DNA of 64,000 bases. It comes from CAVTLG01 sp963802635 (GTDB lineage: Bacteria; Chloroflexota; Ktedonobacteria; Ktedonobacterales; Ktedonobacteraceae). Shown here in pieces: positions 37,587 through 46,854 of the stretch. The stretch is from NCBI GenBank assembly GCA_963802635.1, contig CAWDJJ010000002.1:744001-808000 (forward strand). Reading direction: 5' to 3'. Both the position numbers and the translations under genes were made by a program. The notes below the pieces were generated by a model. The model saw only the letters and a program-made list of their open reading frames with translations, did not search any database and was not told the DNA's origin. Within the stretch, counting starts at the first letter, position 1; each line of letters opens with the position of its first letter.

Positions 37587-38162
37587 TTACCACTGCCAGA
37601 CGGTGACATTTTGATACCTGACGCTGGTTGCCTGTCCGAAATCGCCAGCCATCAGGCCAAAGGAGCCACCTCCGGTCAACGTATCATTGGCAATGCCTCT
37701 GATGAGCGCTCCACCAGGGGGTACGAGGACACTGACCGGACCTGTCCAGGTGAGGCCGTTGTTGGTCGAGGTCCAGGCCCACAGGTTGCTACCACCTGTG
37801 CCACGCTGCGCAAATGCTGTGATGGTACCAGCCGAGTTGGCAATGGCACAGCCACCATCCTGGAAAATGAGACCCGCCGATCCCGCTAGCGTGGTCCAGG
37901 TTGACCATTGCGCGGCCTGTGTAGGGTCAGTGATACACTGTACGAGGCAGCTAGAGGTGAAACCAGTACCCCCACGCGTGACCAGGGTACGAACGATACT
38001 GTTGTCATTGGCAATACAGACGTCGTTCCAGGCGTCTGCAGTACCTGGCGTCTGGTAAGGGCTATAATGAGCAATATGATCTTGGATGGTCAGGGTAAGC
38101 GCGGGATGACGCGTGACGTTGTTAAGGCTGCTGAGGAGCGCGCTGTCGAGTGTGCGAACCAT
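37587..38162 (-). pseudogene. Chimeric frame: tail-like N-terminus fused to beta-sandwich C-terminal cassette
   Basis: The 191-codon frame starts MVRTLDSALLSSLNNVTRHP at the same ATG context as the tail-like gene at 21582. It stays about 94 percent identical at DNA level for about 475 bp, to the codons for PPGGALIRGIA. There it switches to NDTLTGGGSFGLMAGDFGQA and ends YQNVTVWQW, which is the C-terminus of the peptidase gene at 38799. The switch falls in a short shared sequence, TGGCAATGCC against TGGCAGTGCC in the cassette. It is an open frame, but it lacks most of the parent and is probably a recombination scar rather than a functional protein. Confidence 0.8.
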
Positions 38163-38192
38163 GTCTAAGCAGAATAAGGAGATAGTTTTCAT

Positions 38193-38753
38193 ATGAACAT
38201 AGTCTTCACGAAACTCACCGGGTGGATGAGTAATCCAGAGCGTGGCTTCGCCGCTGCTTCTGAACAGGAGCAATTCGTTTTTGGAGCGCGTCGCCCCGGT
38301 TTTCCCTTCTCTCATGTTTCTTCCATGCTGCTACAAAGGTGGATTGCCTTTATGCAAGCACAAGGCATCACACGCGTTCTTTGTTTATTACCTCCCGGTC
38401 AATTGGCCGCCTATGACGATTTGCTTGGGACCTACCGTCAGGTGTTTGGTCAACACAACGTGCTTTGGGTGCCCATTGATGATTTTCACCTCGCAGAAGA
38501 GGTTCAACTCATCGATCAGATTGTGCCATTTTTAGCTAAGGCAGAACAGCAACAAAAGAAAACGGTCGTTCACTGCTCAGGTGGAGTGGGTCGAACAGGT
38601 CACGTTCTCGCGGCCTGGCTCGTAAGCTGTCGAGGAATGTCGAATGAGGAAGCGATTACGGCTGTGAAAAGACAAGGCAGAAACGCACGTGAGTCAAAAG
38701 ACAAAAGGTTAGATGGACTTCTTGATCGATGTAGAGATGCCTTTTCTTCATGA
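38193..38753 (+). CDS. Dual-specificity / protein-tyrosine phosphatase-like protein
   Basis: The 186-residue product has the cysteine phosphatase signature VVHCSGGVGRTGHVLAAWL (HCx5R, near residues 125-143) and an upstream aspartate in VPIDDFHLAEEVQL that could be the general acid. It belongs to the compact cyclin-dependent-kinase-inhibitor-like or atypical dual-specificity group. There is no signal peptide. The start at 38193 has AAGGAGA about 10 nt upstream. It is divergent from the chimeric frame (31 bp apart) and lies between two copies of the beta-sandwich cassette. The substrate cannot be told from sequence. Confidence 0.85.
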   Translation: MNIVFTKLTGWMSNPERGFAAASEQEQFVFGARRPGFPFSHVSSMLLQRWIAFMQAQGITRVLCLLPPGQLAAYDDLLGTYRQVFGQHNVLWVPIDDFHLAEEVQLIDQIVPFLAKAEQQQKKTVVHCSGGVGRTGHVLAAWLVSCRGMSNEEAITAVKRQGRNARESKDKRLDGLLDRCRDAFSS

Positions 38754-38798
38754 TGGTGTCACGCAAATCACTTATTTTTTGCAAGACATCCTCCGATG

Positions 38799-40098
38799 TT
38801 ACCACTGCCAGATGGTGGCATTTTGATATCTGACACTGGTTGCCTTCCCGAAATCGACAGCCATCAGGCCAAAGGAGCCACCTCCAGTCAACGTATCATT
38901 GGCAGTGCCCAGGTATGCACCGTTAACGTACAGGTAGATCGCTTTATCTTCCACCACCATGAGTAGTGTATTTGTCTGCTCCCCTTGCTTGATGGCGGAG
39001 TTGCTCGTCGAGGAAATGAGCGTTGTTTGCCCACTCACAAGATCAAATGTCCCATCAGTGCCAACGCGGAAACGCAGGCCATTGACGCCATCCCCACGCC
39101 CGATCATGCCACCACTATCGCCCTGTACAACCGTCATGTCCATCTGGTAGGCAAAATTATGCCCAGCCATATTCATTCTGGAGCACACTTGGAATGAGCT
39201 CGCATGGGTAGCGCCCACAACGTAGGACCCATCATGAAAACCACAACTACCAACATTGCTTTGTGATTGCTCCCAGTCGGCAGCATCCGCCGCAGTCATC
39301 GATGTTCTCAGAACCGGAGTAAGGGTCATCACACTCTGATAGACCTGCTGTGGGGTCTGGTTCTGGATGGTAAAAATATGTCCACCATCAGCCTGGTACG
39401 CCGCCCACAACTGATCCAGCGTCTTGCCCGTCAGTTGCACAAAACACGCAGGTGTATAGGTGCCTTGCTGTAAGATGCGATTGAGTTGATCCACGATGTC
39501 GAAACGCTCGTTCTGAGTCAGCCAGAAGAGGAAGCGCGCGCCCGTATCATACGGATCGCTGAGATAGGTGGTGTTGGGAATATACCTTGCCGCTGATCGG
39601 TAGGTATCCTCGCGACGCGGTCCATATAGCTGACTGGAATAGTTCGCTATTGCTTCGGTCAACCAGGGCACATAGGTCGGATAATTCTGAACGACATGCG
39701 TCAGCTCGTGCGTGATGACGCCGGGATCATAGGGATTGGCGCGTGCATAGTCGAGATCGACTTCGATAAGATGCTGATCGGAGAATGTTTCGGCAGTCTG
39801 CGCCTGGGAGACTCTCCACATAGCTTAAGGTAACGACACGCGGGGCGGTCGCCGGGTTGGCAGCCCAACGGGTCACTAATTGAGGATAGACACTGGCAAA
39901 CTTGTCCTGCGCATTCGCACTATATGTGCTCACGGTCGCATCCCCGTCCTGGATATCTAAACGGTAGGGAGTGCTATTCCCGGCCACAGTTGAGGGCAAC
40001 GGAGTAGCGGGCACAGATCCATGCAGATGTTCCCCACAGAGGCAACAACTCATCGTCAGAACCATCAAAACAAAAAGCAGGCTAAAAAATCTTTTCAT
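38799..40098 (-). pseudogene. Secreted basic-secretory-protein-like zinc peptidase with beta-sandwich domain, frameshifted
   Basis: Two frames make one protein. The first (40098 to about 39823) gives a signal or lipoprotein peptide, MKRFFSLLFVLMVLTMSCC, a linker, and PYRLDIQDGDATVST. It is in frame to TLSYVES. The second (from about 39821) continues QAQTAETFSDQHLIEVDLDY with the HExxH zinc motif THELTHVVQNYPTYVPWLTE typical of the basic secretory protein family. It ends with a concanavalin-like beta-sandwich (about 190 residues) and YQNATIWQW. Joining needs +1 near 39823. It would be an exported peptidase with a C-terminal binding domain. It is broken unless the shift is a sequence error. Confidence 0.8.
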
Positions 40099-40221
40099 AG
40101 TGCAGCGACAATCCTCTTCGAGTGAACAGCCCTAAAGAGGAACATACAGCAGCAGAGGGAATACACGCAAGGAAGAGAGCAGCATATAGGACTATTGGAC
40201 GGGTGAGCGTCAGATTTTTGC

Positions 40222-40307
40222 AAGCGGGTAGGGGCGGCGCTTGCCTCCGCCCCACAGGCCGTCCCAGGCACATCCAGGGCGCACGCGAGGTGCGCCCCTA
40301 CCCGCTT
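40222..40307. repeat. GGGTAGGGGCG-type long palindrome
   Basis: The 86-bp segment begins AAGCGGGTAGGGGCG and ends with its inverse. The inner part (TTGCCTCCGCCCC) is the same as in the copy at 13366-13393, and GGGCGCACGCGAGG is shared with 58470-58483. It probably forms one long hairpin downstream of nothing obvious, upstream of the broken peptidase gene. Confidence 0.8.
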
Positions 40308-40381
40308 GCTCCTGCCTCTACTCAACCGGTCAGGTGCTCCAGTGCAAAAAATTGACGGCCACCCCTATTGGACCCACTTAC

Positions 40382-40618
40382 TCATGCTAGCCTCTGCTCT
40401 ATCTTTGCTAGCAACTCGTGATCCTGGAAGGTCCGGGCCAGGCGACGCAGTTCAACGATGGTATCCAGAGGCAATAAGCCTAAATAGCAGCGATCTGCAG
40501 AAATATTCTTGTAATAGAATTCCCGCATAGTTGCAGAATCGTAGATCGTGCTCTCCTGGGCAAGCTTGAGTAGCTCAACCGCTAATTCGATAGAGACTAG
40601 CTTTTCAACTTGTAGCAT
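40382..40618 (-). CDS. Small hypothetical protein
   Basis: The 78-residue product starts MLQVEKLVSIELAVELLKLA (ATG at 40618; the frame is open to a TTG at 40657). It is helical, with two leucine-rich pairs of helices, and resembles helical repeat adaptor fragments. No family was recognised. It stands alone on the minus strand between a palindrome and the divergent large duplicated protein. It is likely real because of its ordered helical pattern, but this is uncertain. Confidence 0.45.
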   Translation of the reverse strand: MLQVEKLVSIELAVELLKLAQESTIYDSATMREFYYKNISADRCYLGLLPLDTIVELRRLARTFQDHELLAKIEQRLA

Positions 40619-40917
40619 GTTTACAAGGTAGTCTGCACCGAAGTAAACTGTGATCAATAGGTGAAACTATTCAGACTCGACCCAAAGAAGATTTCAGAGA
40701 GCTTCATCATGAGGCGGTGCACCATTTGACAATCTCTATTGGAAGGTGTTTAATAGGGAAGAGGCTCTGCTCTAGCCTGGATACCAGCCTCCTGCTGACT
40801 TGAAGTCATCTCCATACCAATCGCAGGAAGCTGACTTTTCTGTATGTCCGACAAATGGGTTCATCCTATACCCAAATACTCACTCCATTATTTAAGAGGA
40901 CAGAAAGGAAACAGCAT

Positions 40918-42777
40918 ATGGAACGTTCAAAAGAGATAGACCCTACTCGAGGTGAGACAGAGCTACCTAATCGACTTCAACCAGACGGCCCTCACAAGTG
41001 GCGTGATAGTAACGTCATAACGTGGCAACTTCATGATAAGAAAGATCCTGAGCGCCATCGGGATGCTCCCGATACTCATGCCGACTCTTCATCTACGGAC
41101 AAGATGCATGAGCCATCGGAGGCTCTATTGAATTCAGAGTCGGGGAGACTGTTTCAGCAGTATTTGGGCGATAAGAAGGCAGGGACAAATAAGTTAAGTC
41201 CAGAACAAAAGGCTATATTCAAGATAGATGCAGCTAACTTCCAACAGCACGAAAGCGCGAGGTTGGAAGACCTACTTGCGTCTATTACAAATACAGAGAG
41301 AACTTCACCACAAGTACGACAGATCAATGACAGTGTGGACTACTCGGTTCAGTACGTGAACAATTATACACCGGAGGCTGGAGGACAAGCACAACGTATT
41401 GTATTAGAAAGACGAAGAGATATTATCAAAGGCACGTTGAAGGATAAGCCGTTTGTAGGCCAGCGTACTGTATGGGAACAATATAAAGAGGACCTTTCTC
41501 GTAATAGTGACCATATTCCTGCTGATGTTAGGCAGGAAGAAACTGCATGGGCAGATCTTGAGTTAGAATTACTTGATAGAAGAGAAATGAGAGAGAAAGC
41601 GCGTGAATTAACACCTGAAGGAAGATCAAAAATGTGGGATAAATGGTATGAAGATGGTAATAAGATGAGTAAACTCACAGTAGCAGTAGAAAGAGACAGG
41701 TTTATCGAAGCGATAGAGAGCGTGAACCTGGAATTCGCGGATGCACATCTGGCGTCGGAAGGCTGGATAAGATCTCTTCACCCTGATGTTAGGGATCAAG
41801 AAACTAACATAATGAAGAATACATTCAAAGAGATATGGCGTGACCATAAGGAGCAAGACCCTGAGCCATCGGAGGTTCTATTGAATTCAGAGTCGGAGAG
41901 GCTGTTTAAGCGGTACTTATTCGATAGGAAGATAGGGACAAATAAGTTAAGTCCAGAACGAAAAGCTAACGACAGGATAAAAAACACGAGCTTCGGCCAA
42001 GATGAAAAGTCTGCGTTGTATCGCCTATTTGACAGTATTAGACCTTCACAGTGGACTTCACCACAAATGCGACGGACCTATGACAGTATGGACTATTTGC
42101 TTAGGAAACTGAACTCTACTCAATGGGATACCGAATGGTCTAGAGGACAAGCACAACGTATTGTATTAGAAAGACGAAGAGGTATTATCAAAGACACGTT
42201 GAAGGATAAGCCGCTTGCAGAACAGCGTTTTGTGTGGGAACAATGTAAAAAGGACCTTTCTCGTAATAGTGACCATATTCCTGCTGATGTTAGGCAGGAA
42301 GAAACTGCATGGGCAGATCTTGAGTTAGAATTACTTAGCAGAAAAAAAATAAGAGATCATATACGTAAATTAACATCTGATGAAAAATCAAATAAACAGG
42401 GAGAAATTGCACGGACAGATTTTGAGTCAGAAATACTTGGCAAAAGAGAGAAGAAGGCGCAAAGATTAGCACCAGAAGAAATATCAAAAATATGGGATGA
42501 ATGGCGTAAAAAAGGTAATGATATGAGTGAACTTGCAGTAAGAGTAGAAAGAGACAGGCTTATCGAACAGCTAGAGAGGGCGAAACTGAAACCGACGAGT
42601 GAACGTCAGTTATGGGAAGGCTGGATAGAATCTCTTCACCCTGATGTTAGGAATCAAGAAACTGAAATAATGGAGAAGACTATTCAAGAGAGGGAGGAAA
42701 AGTATCAGCAGAAGAAAGCATCGGCTGCTAGAGCAACTGAAACAATGCAAGCTTCTTCCCTAACAAGATTAGGGTAG
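40918..42777 (+). CDS. Large charged protein with internal tandem duplication, unknown function
   Basis: The 619-residue product is hydrophilic, rich in E, K, R, D and probably mostly helical. A charged N-terminal 64 residues are followed by two units of about 250 residues, each beginning EPSExLLNSES and containing GQAQRIVLERRR and RNSDHIPADVRQEETAWADL. An 86-bp stretch is identical at 41489-41574 and 42251-42336, so the duplication is recent. The start at 40918 is set by an AAAGGA site; an upstream ATG at 40855 lacks one. There is no membrane segment or signal. Codon use is more AT-rich than in neighbours, which hints at transfer. I do not recognise the family. Confidence 0.75.
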   Translation: MERSKEIDPTRGETELPNRLQPDGPHKWRDSNVITWQLHDKKDPERHRDAPDTHADSSSTDKMHEPSEALLNSESGRLFQQYLGDKKAGTNKLSPEQKAIFKIDAANFQQHESARLEDLLASITNTERTSPQVRQINDSVDYSVQYVNNYTPEAGGQAQRIVLERRRDIIKGTLKDKPFVGQRTVWEQYKEDLSRNSDHIPADVRQEETAWADLELELLDRREMREKARELTPEGRSKMWDKWYEDGNKMSKLTVAVERDRFIEAIESVNLEFADAHLASEGWIRSLHPDVRDQETNIMKNTFKEIWRDHKEQDPEPSEVLLNSESERLFKRYLFDRKIGTNKLSPERKANDRIKNTSFGQDEKSALYRLFDSIRPSQWTSPQMRRTYDSMDYLLRKLNSTQWDTEWSRGQAQRIVLERRRGIIKDTLKDKPLAEQRFVWEQCKKDLSRNSDHIPADVRQEETAWADLELELLSRKKIRDHIRKLTSDEKSNKQGEIARTDFESEILGKREKKAQRLAPEEISKIWDEWRKKGNDMSELAVRVERDRLIEQLERAKLKPTSERQLWEGWIESLHPDVRNQETEIMEKTIQEREEKYQQKKASAARATETMQASSLTRLG

Positions 42778-43002
42778 AGCCACATTATCTGGTGGATGAG
42801 CACAAAATAGAAACTAAATTTATGCTCAAATTCAAATGTTTCCACCACTTAATGTAACTCTACCCATACCTGTATCGACGTGGAGTTATTCAAAAGTTAA
42901 CAGTAAAACTTAATGCCTTGATTAAAGAGCAAGACAACCATCCCTGTAGCTTTGACTACCTGTATGGTTGTCATAAAACGCTACAAAAATCTATAAAACG
43001 CT

Positions 43003-43941
43003 CTATTTTAAAACATTAGTTTCGAATACTCTTTGTAGCTCGCGTGAACTGGTCAGAACGGGGAAAATACGCATACCGGTCTCCTGGTGTAGACGCTCCA
43101 GAGCCTGCTGATCTTGTGGATTGAGCATCGCCACGGTGAGTTTATCGCGCTCACAACCCAGTGGATAACAGCGCAGTTCTTGTGCGAGGTCAGCGCTGAT
43201 GAGCCGTTTCATCCTGATGGGAAGTTGGTGGGGTAGTATCTCCAGGTAAGGAATGCTCAGTAGGCGAGCTTGTGCGGCCAGTTCTGCCGCGCCAACTGGT
43301 TGTGCTAGCACCTGATGAGAGGCTGTTTCAGACGGCTCAAATCTTAAACGGGCTATCCTGGCTGCTGCGATACATTGCTGCACATTCCGGGATGGGATGG
43401 GATAGGCGCTATGTCCTATGGTCATGCTGTATAGCTGATATATGTCTGTACTGTGATCATTATGAACGTACCAGTGTAGTGCGTCCCATAAGCGTTCCTG
43501 AACAATATGGCCTCCCTGGAGGTTCGCATTCAGCAGCACAATATAAAAAGTAGCACCAGGTGCAAAATCACTTGACATCTGCGGCATCATGTCACGAAAA
43601 TGACTCGTGCCAGAGGGCGATGCCAGGTGTTTCCTTGTTCTTTGATCTGTATGAGGATGCTGCACTAGTAAAAAGACTTTATCCGTTTTGCGTACAAGAG
43701 GACGTAGTGTGTCAAGATAAGGACGTGTATATTGATCTGCATGGGGTATCTCGCTCGCATACATTTTCGCTGTTGCGGTGAAGCGCAAGTGGATCGTGAC
43801 CAGCGCCATCTGTGCTATCCCCGCATGCGTGAGCGATTGCATCATCTGGGCGATATCCCGTATATTTTCAGCTACGGCGTAAGTATAAGGATCTGTTGTA
43901 TATGCGCGCGTAGGCAGATCGATGTCCCTCTTTTGTATCAT
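43003..43941 (-). CDS. Protein with C-terminal MshEN-like (GspE N-terminal) domain
   Basis: The 312-residue product has an unrecognised alpha/beta N-terminal part of about 210 residues. The C-terminal domain resembles the N-domain of type II secretion and type IV pilus ATPases: LAAQARLLSIPYLEIL, then DLAQELRCYPLGCERDKLTVAM, NPQDQQALERLHQETGMRI. Such MshEN domains can bind cyclic di-GMP. There is no ATPase part. It is the last gene of a minus-strand run of six whose products look like a sensory or envelope module. The role is unknown. Confidence 0.65.
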   Translation of the reverse strand: MIQKRDIDLPTRAYTTDPYTYAVAENIRDIAQMMQSLTHAGIAQMALVTIHLRFTATAKMYASEIPHADQYTRPYLDTLRPLVRKTDKVFLLVQHPHTDQRTRKHLASPSGTSHFRDMMPQMSSDFAPGATFYIVLLNANLQGGHIVQERLWDALHWYVHNDHSTDIYQLYSMTIGHSAYPIPSRNVQQCIAAARIARLRFEPSETASHQVLAQPVGAAELAAQARLLSIPYLEILPHQLPIRMKRLISADLAQELRCYPLGCERDKLTVAMLNPQDQQALERLHQETGMRIFPVLTSSRELQRVFETNVLK

Positions 43942-44062
43942 CCTGCTGCTTTCTGGATTTGTGATATTTGTATGTATCTATGCAAAGTATAGCGCTATGT
44001 GATCATGAATAGCGCGTAGGTATGGTTATAGTCTTGTTAAGACTGCCTATTTATGGTTAAGA

Positions 44063-44818
44063 TCAATCGATGCCAACCTTGAGTGTAAATTGTGCGATAA
44101 GAACACGTAAAGGCTCTAGTAGTGCGCCCATATGCAGTAGTATCTGGTCAATTTGTTGGCCTATGTCGAATAAGAGGGTTGCCATTGCTTCATCGTCGGA
44201 ATCTGCCTGGGATGCTGGCAGAATAGTGCCGAAGATGGTAGAGATACTTTCTCGTACCAACTCAAGAGCATGATCCATCTGTTCAAGTGATGACGTGGCG
44301 GGTTCCTGATTGGCAAACTGCTGGACGAAGGAGAGGGCGTTGCAATTGCGCCAACTCTGCAACTGCTCTAGCAATCGTGAGTTGCTGGTAGTGGCAGGTG
44401 CGTGAACAGGTCTGCCGGAATGCAATGGGTCAGAGAGATCATCTCCCTGTGCTGATTGTCGCGGAGCAATGCCACAGGTTCTATTGAGAAGATCGAGCAA
44501 ACTGCTGAGTGTATTACTCAGTAAGTGACATAAGGGTTCAATGCGTTCGAGCAAGTTTTCGATTTGCTGAAGCTGGTCCCATATATGATAGCGCATGTCT
44601 ATCTGTGGCACTTTTTGGCTGCTAGACGTCATACATTCGGCTAGCACAATGCGGTACAGCGTATCCGTGGCGGAGAAGAGCTGTCGTAGGGTGAAGTCGA
44701 GTGTCTCCACATCTTGTACTGTTGCGCGACCTGTAAAATATACCAGCAGCCTTTCCAACGCGTCATCCACTATCAGGCTCGTGTCAGGCTGCCGCATCTG
44801 CATTATGTACCTCTTCAT
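44063..44818 (-). CDS. Helical protein of unknown function
   Basis: The 251-residue product is almost wholly helical. LQQIENLLERIEPLCHLLSN and the C-terminal half (LELVRESISTIFGTILPAS and LLFDIGQQIDQILLHMGALL) could form long bundles. A proline- and serine-rich linker lies near residues 125-150. There is no membrane segment. The start at 44818 is preceded by GGTGGAGGTGG. Its place in the cluster, 120 bp upstream of the MshEN-like gene and 72 bp downstream of the anchored protein, suggests co-expression. No family was recognised. Confidence 0.6.
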   Translation of the reverse strand: MKRYIMQMRQPDTSLIVDDALERLLVYFTGRATVQDVETLDFTLRQLFSATDTLYRIVLAECMTSSSQKVPQIDMRYHIWDQLQQIENLLERIEPLCHLLSNTLSSLLDLLNRTCGIAPRQSAQGDDLSDPLHSGRPVHAPATTSNSRLLEQLQSWRNCNALSFVQQFANQEPATSSLEQMDHALELVRESISTIFGTILPASQADSDDEAMATLLFDIGQQIDQILLHMGALLEPLRVLIAQFTLKVGID

Positions 44819-44890
44819 CCACCACCTCCACCAGGATTGCTCTCCCTATATAAAACGTACTGCTGCGATATAATCTCTGAAGAAAAAAAG

Positions 44891-45469
44891 CTAGCCAAGT
44901 GTCAGATTCATCACATGGTTTTGCATCTGCACGTTAGTAATAGTATGGTGTAGACGCTGCTGTGCGTCTTGCAGATGTGTATTGATCAGTGTGGTCACTT
45001 GCTCTGGAGACATAATAAACCCGATGATGCCCTGTACTTGCACGTTCGTGACTTCAAGCTGGCCTTGCCTGACTTGCGGTGTAACGACGATGGCACATGC
45101 ATTACCGTAGATCTGGAAATCCAGAGAGATGTTCTGTGTTGTAATATGTGTTTGTGGGTTCTTCACAGGGTTAGATGGCGCTAAATTGAGTACAATCAAA
45201 TTCGTAATAGCAGCTTCTCGTACTGGTATGACGCTGCCTGCTGACAATTCAGCAGCTTGTGTGGGTATCTGGTTCACGGCGCTAGTCATAGCCTGATCCA
45301 ATTCTGCCTCGGCAATATTATGCAGATAAGGCTGTAGCACAAAAAGCCAGGCTACGCCTATGATGAGCAGGAGAAGCACAAACGTTGTCAGGCAACCAAA
45401 GATACACCCTACCCTGTTGCGGCGTCCAGTACGTGTGCGTGGTGAGGTATTGACGACGGCTGGAAACAT
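44891..45469 (-). CDS. Single-pass membrane-anchored protein, YpmS/DUF2993-like
   Basis: The 192-residue product has a basic cytoplasmic start (RTRTGRRNRVGC), one membrane helix (FGCLTTFVLLLLIIGVAWLF, near residues 24-43) and an extracellular beta-rich domain. The domain ends NHVMNLTLG and contains MSPEQVTTLINTHLQDA, which resembles lipid-binding-like YpmS or DUF2993 proteins. The assignment is by pattern and size. The six genes around it run on the same strand with gaps of 70-150 bp. Confidence 0.6.
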   Translation of the reverse strand: MFPAVVNTSPRTRTGRRNRVGCIFGCLTTFVLLLLIIGVAWLFVLQPYLHNIAEAELDQAMTSAVNQIPTQAAELSAGSVIPVREAAITNLIVLNLAPSNPVKNPQTHITTQNISLDFQIYGNACAIVVTPQVRQGQLEVTNVQVQGIIGFIMSPEQVTTLINTHLQDAQQRLHHTITNVQMQNHVMNLTLG

Positions 45470-45621
45470 TTTTAAATCCTCTATTTATTAAAATTTAATC
45501 TGTTGTAGTCTTTAATATAATAACGATAAAGCTAGCTTTGTATGTGACAAGATAGTTAGAATGTATCTCGGATGAGCACATGTTATCCTTATTGATTGCG
45601 AACCAGATGCTTTCTCCGCCT

Positions 45622-46053
45622 TTACCACTCGCGACGTAAAATTTCGTCCATCGAAGCGATGATGCGTGCACGCAATGCCGGATCATTATTGAGTGCCTGC
45701 GCAACCTGTGCGATGAGTTCCTGCTCTTGCTCGGCTGGCAATGCATAGCCTTTCTGCTGATGGACGGCGATGGCTGCTGTGCGACGAATCTTGTCTTCGT
45801 CGTTCATGACGGGAGGTGGCTGTCGTTCACTTGCCTGGCTGGTTGTGCCAGGAGGACTATCCCCTCTCAGCGGGTTCACGCCGTTGGCAGCGAAGGATAC
45901 ATCCGTGCCAATCAGATGAGCAGAGTGTGGCGTGGTCCGATCAATATGTACGACAACCGTTTGTGCTTCTTTATGTAGTGCGGTAATACGTCCTTCCAGG
46001 TAAATGACCTCTGATGCGCCCCAGTAAACGCGCTCTCCAACAGTGAGAAGCAT
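45622..46053 (-). CDS. Small two-part hypothetical protein
   Basis: The 143-residue product starts MLLTVGERVYWGASEVIYLE, an SH3- or KOW-like beta barrel of about 55 residues. A linker rich in P, S and Q follows, and then a helical C-terminal part (ALPAEQEQELIAQVAQALNN). No family was recognised. It is in the minus-strand cluster between the anchored protein and the multi-pass membrane protein. Confidence 0.55.
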   Translation of the reverse strand: MLLTVGERVYWGASEVIYLEGRITALHKEAQTVVVHIDRTTPHSAHLIGTDVSFAANGVNPLRGDSPPGTTSQASERQPPPVMNDEDKIRRTAAIAVHQQKGYALPAEQEQELIAQVAQALNNDPALRARIIASMDEILRREW

Positions 46054-46140
46054 AATTTTTGCTCCAGTTTTTCTCTATAATCATCTTGCTGTTTTTTTGT
46101 GCTCTCATTAGTATACGTTGTAGCGGCGCATCAGTTCCAA

Positions 46141-46785
46141 CTATCCTACCCAGAAGGCGAGAAAGAGAGAGATCAAACCACTGATACGCATTGCATATCC
46201 CACGTAGATATCAATAAGCGGTTTCTGAGGATAAAACTGTACTGTAATGATGAATATACCGAATGTGAGCAGGAAGAATGCTAGGGCCATCAGAAAACTA
46301 AAACGTGTCTCTTTGACAAAAAAGAAATATGTATAGCGGACAAAGAGAACAGCGCAGCTAGCGGTTCGTGTGTTGCTAAGCACTGCTTGCGCGTTCGGAC
46401 TCAACGGCGGGAACAAAGGTGAACATGCGAGGAGAACTATTAAGAGAGCTGTCACCACAAAGTGCCAGTGTTTCAAATTTCTGACATCTCGTTCTGAATC
46501 TTGAAGTGTACTGAGGAAAATAAAGAAATAGCTGATCGTCTGTCCTCCGTACTCGAACCAGAGCACGTTGAGGGTACCTCCGAAAAGACCATTGCTGCGT
46601 GGAAAGAGATTATCGGCAACAAGCCCGCTTACGCTGGCGACTGCAATAGTAATCATTGCCATGCCCAGAATGACGAGTTCGTTACTGCGACTTTTTCCAT
46701 TCAGATAGAGAGCACGCATCGCAACGAGCACCCCCATGAGTGCTTGTATAACTAAAAGTACATTGACTGTTTGCTGTTGGCTCAT
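46141..46785 (-). CDS. Multi-pass membrane protein, about seven helices
   Basis: The 214-residue product is nearly all membrane: seven hydrophobic segments are visible, from VNVLLVIQALMGVLVAMRAL at the start to MRISGLISLFLAFWVG at the end. Loops are short, with RDVRNLKHWHF and KETRFS on one side. The layout resembles small seven-TM sensory or carrier proteins of unknown type. It lies in the minus-strand cluster, downstream of the GAF-like gene. Confidence 0.65.
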   Translation of the reverse strand: MSQQQTVNVLLVIQALMGVLVAMRALYLNGKSRSNELVILGMAMITIAVASVSGLVADNLFPRSNGLFGGTLNVLWFEYGGQTISYFFIFLSTLQDSERDVRNLKHWHFVVTALLIVLLACSPLFPPLSPNAQAVLSNTRTASCAVLFVRYTYFFFVKETRFSFLMALAFFLLTFGIFIITVQFYPQKPLIDIYVGYAMRISGLISLFLAFWVG

Positions 46786-46854
46786 GTTTCCTTGCCTTTC
46801 TAATTCGTAAAATGGTGTGAGAATTGAGTAATACGTATGTGTGAAAATTGGACC

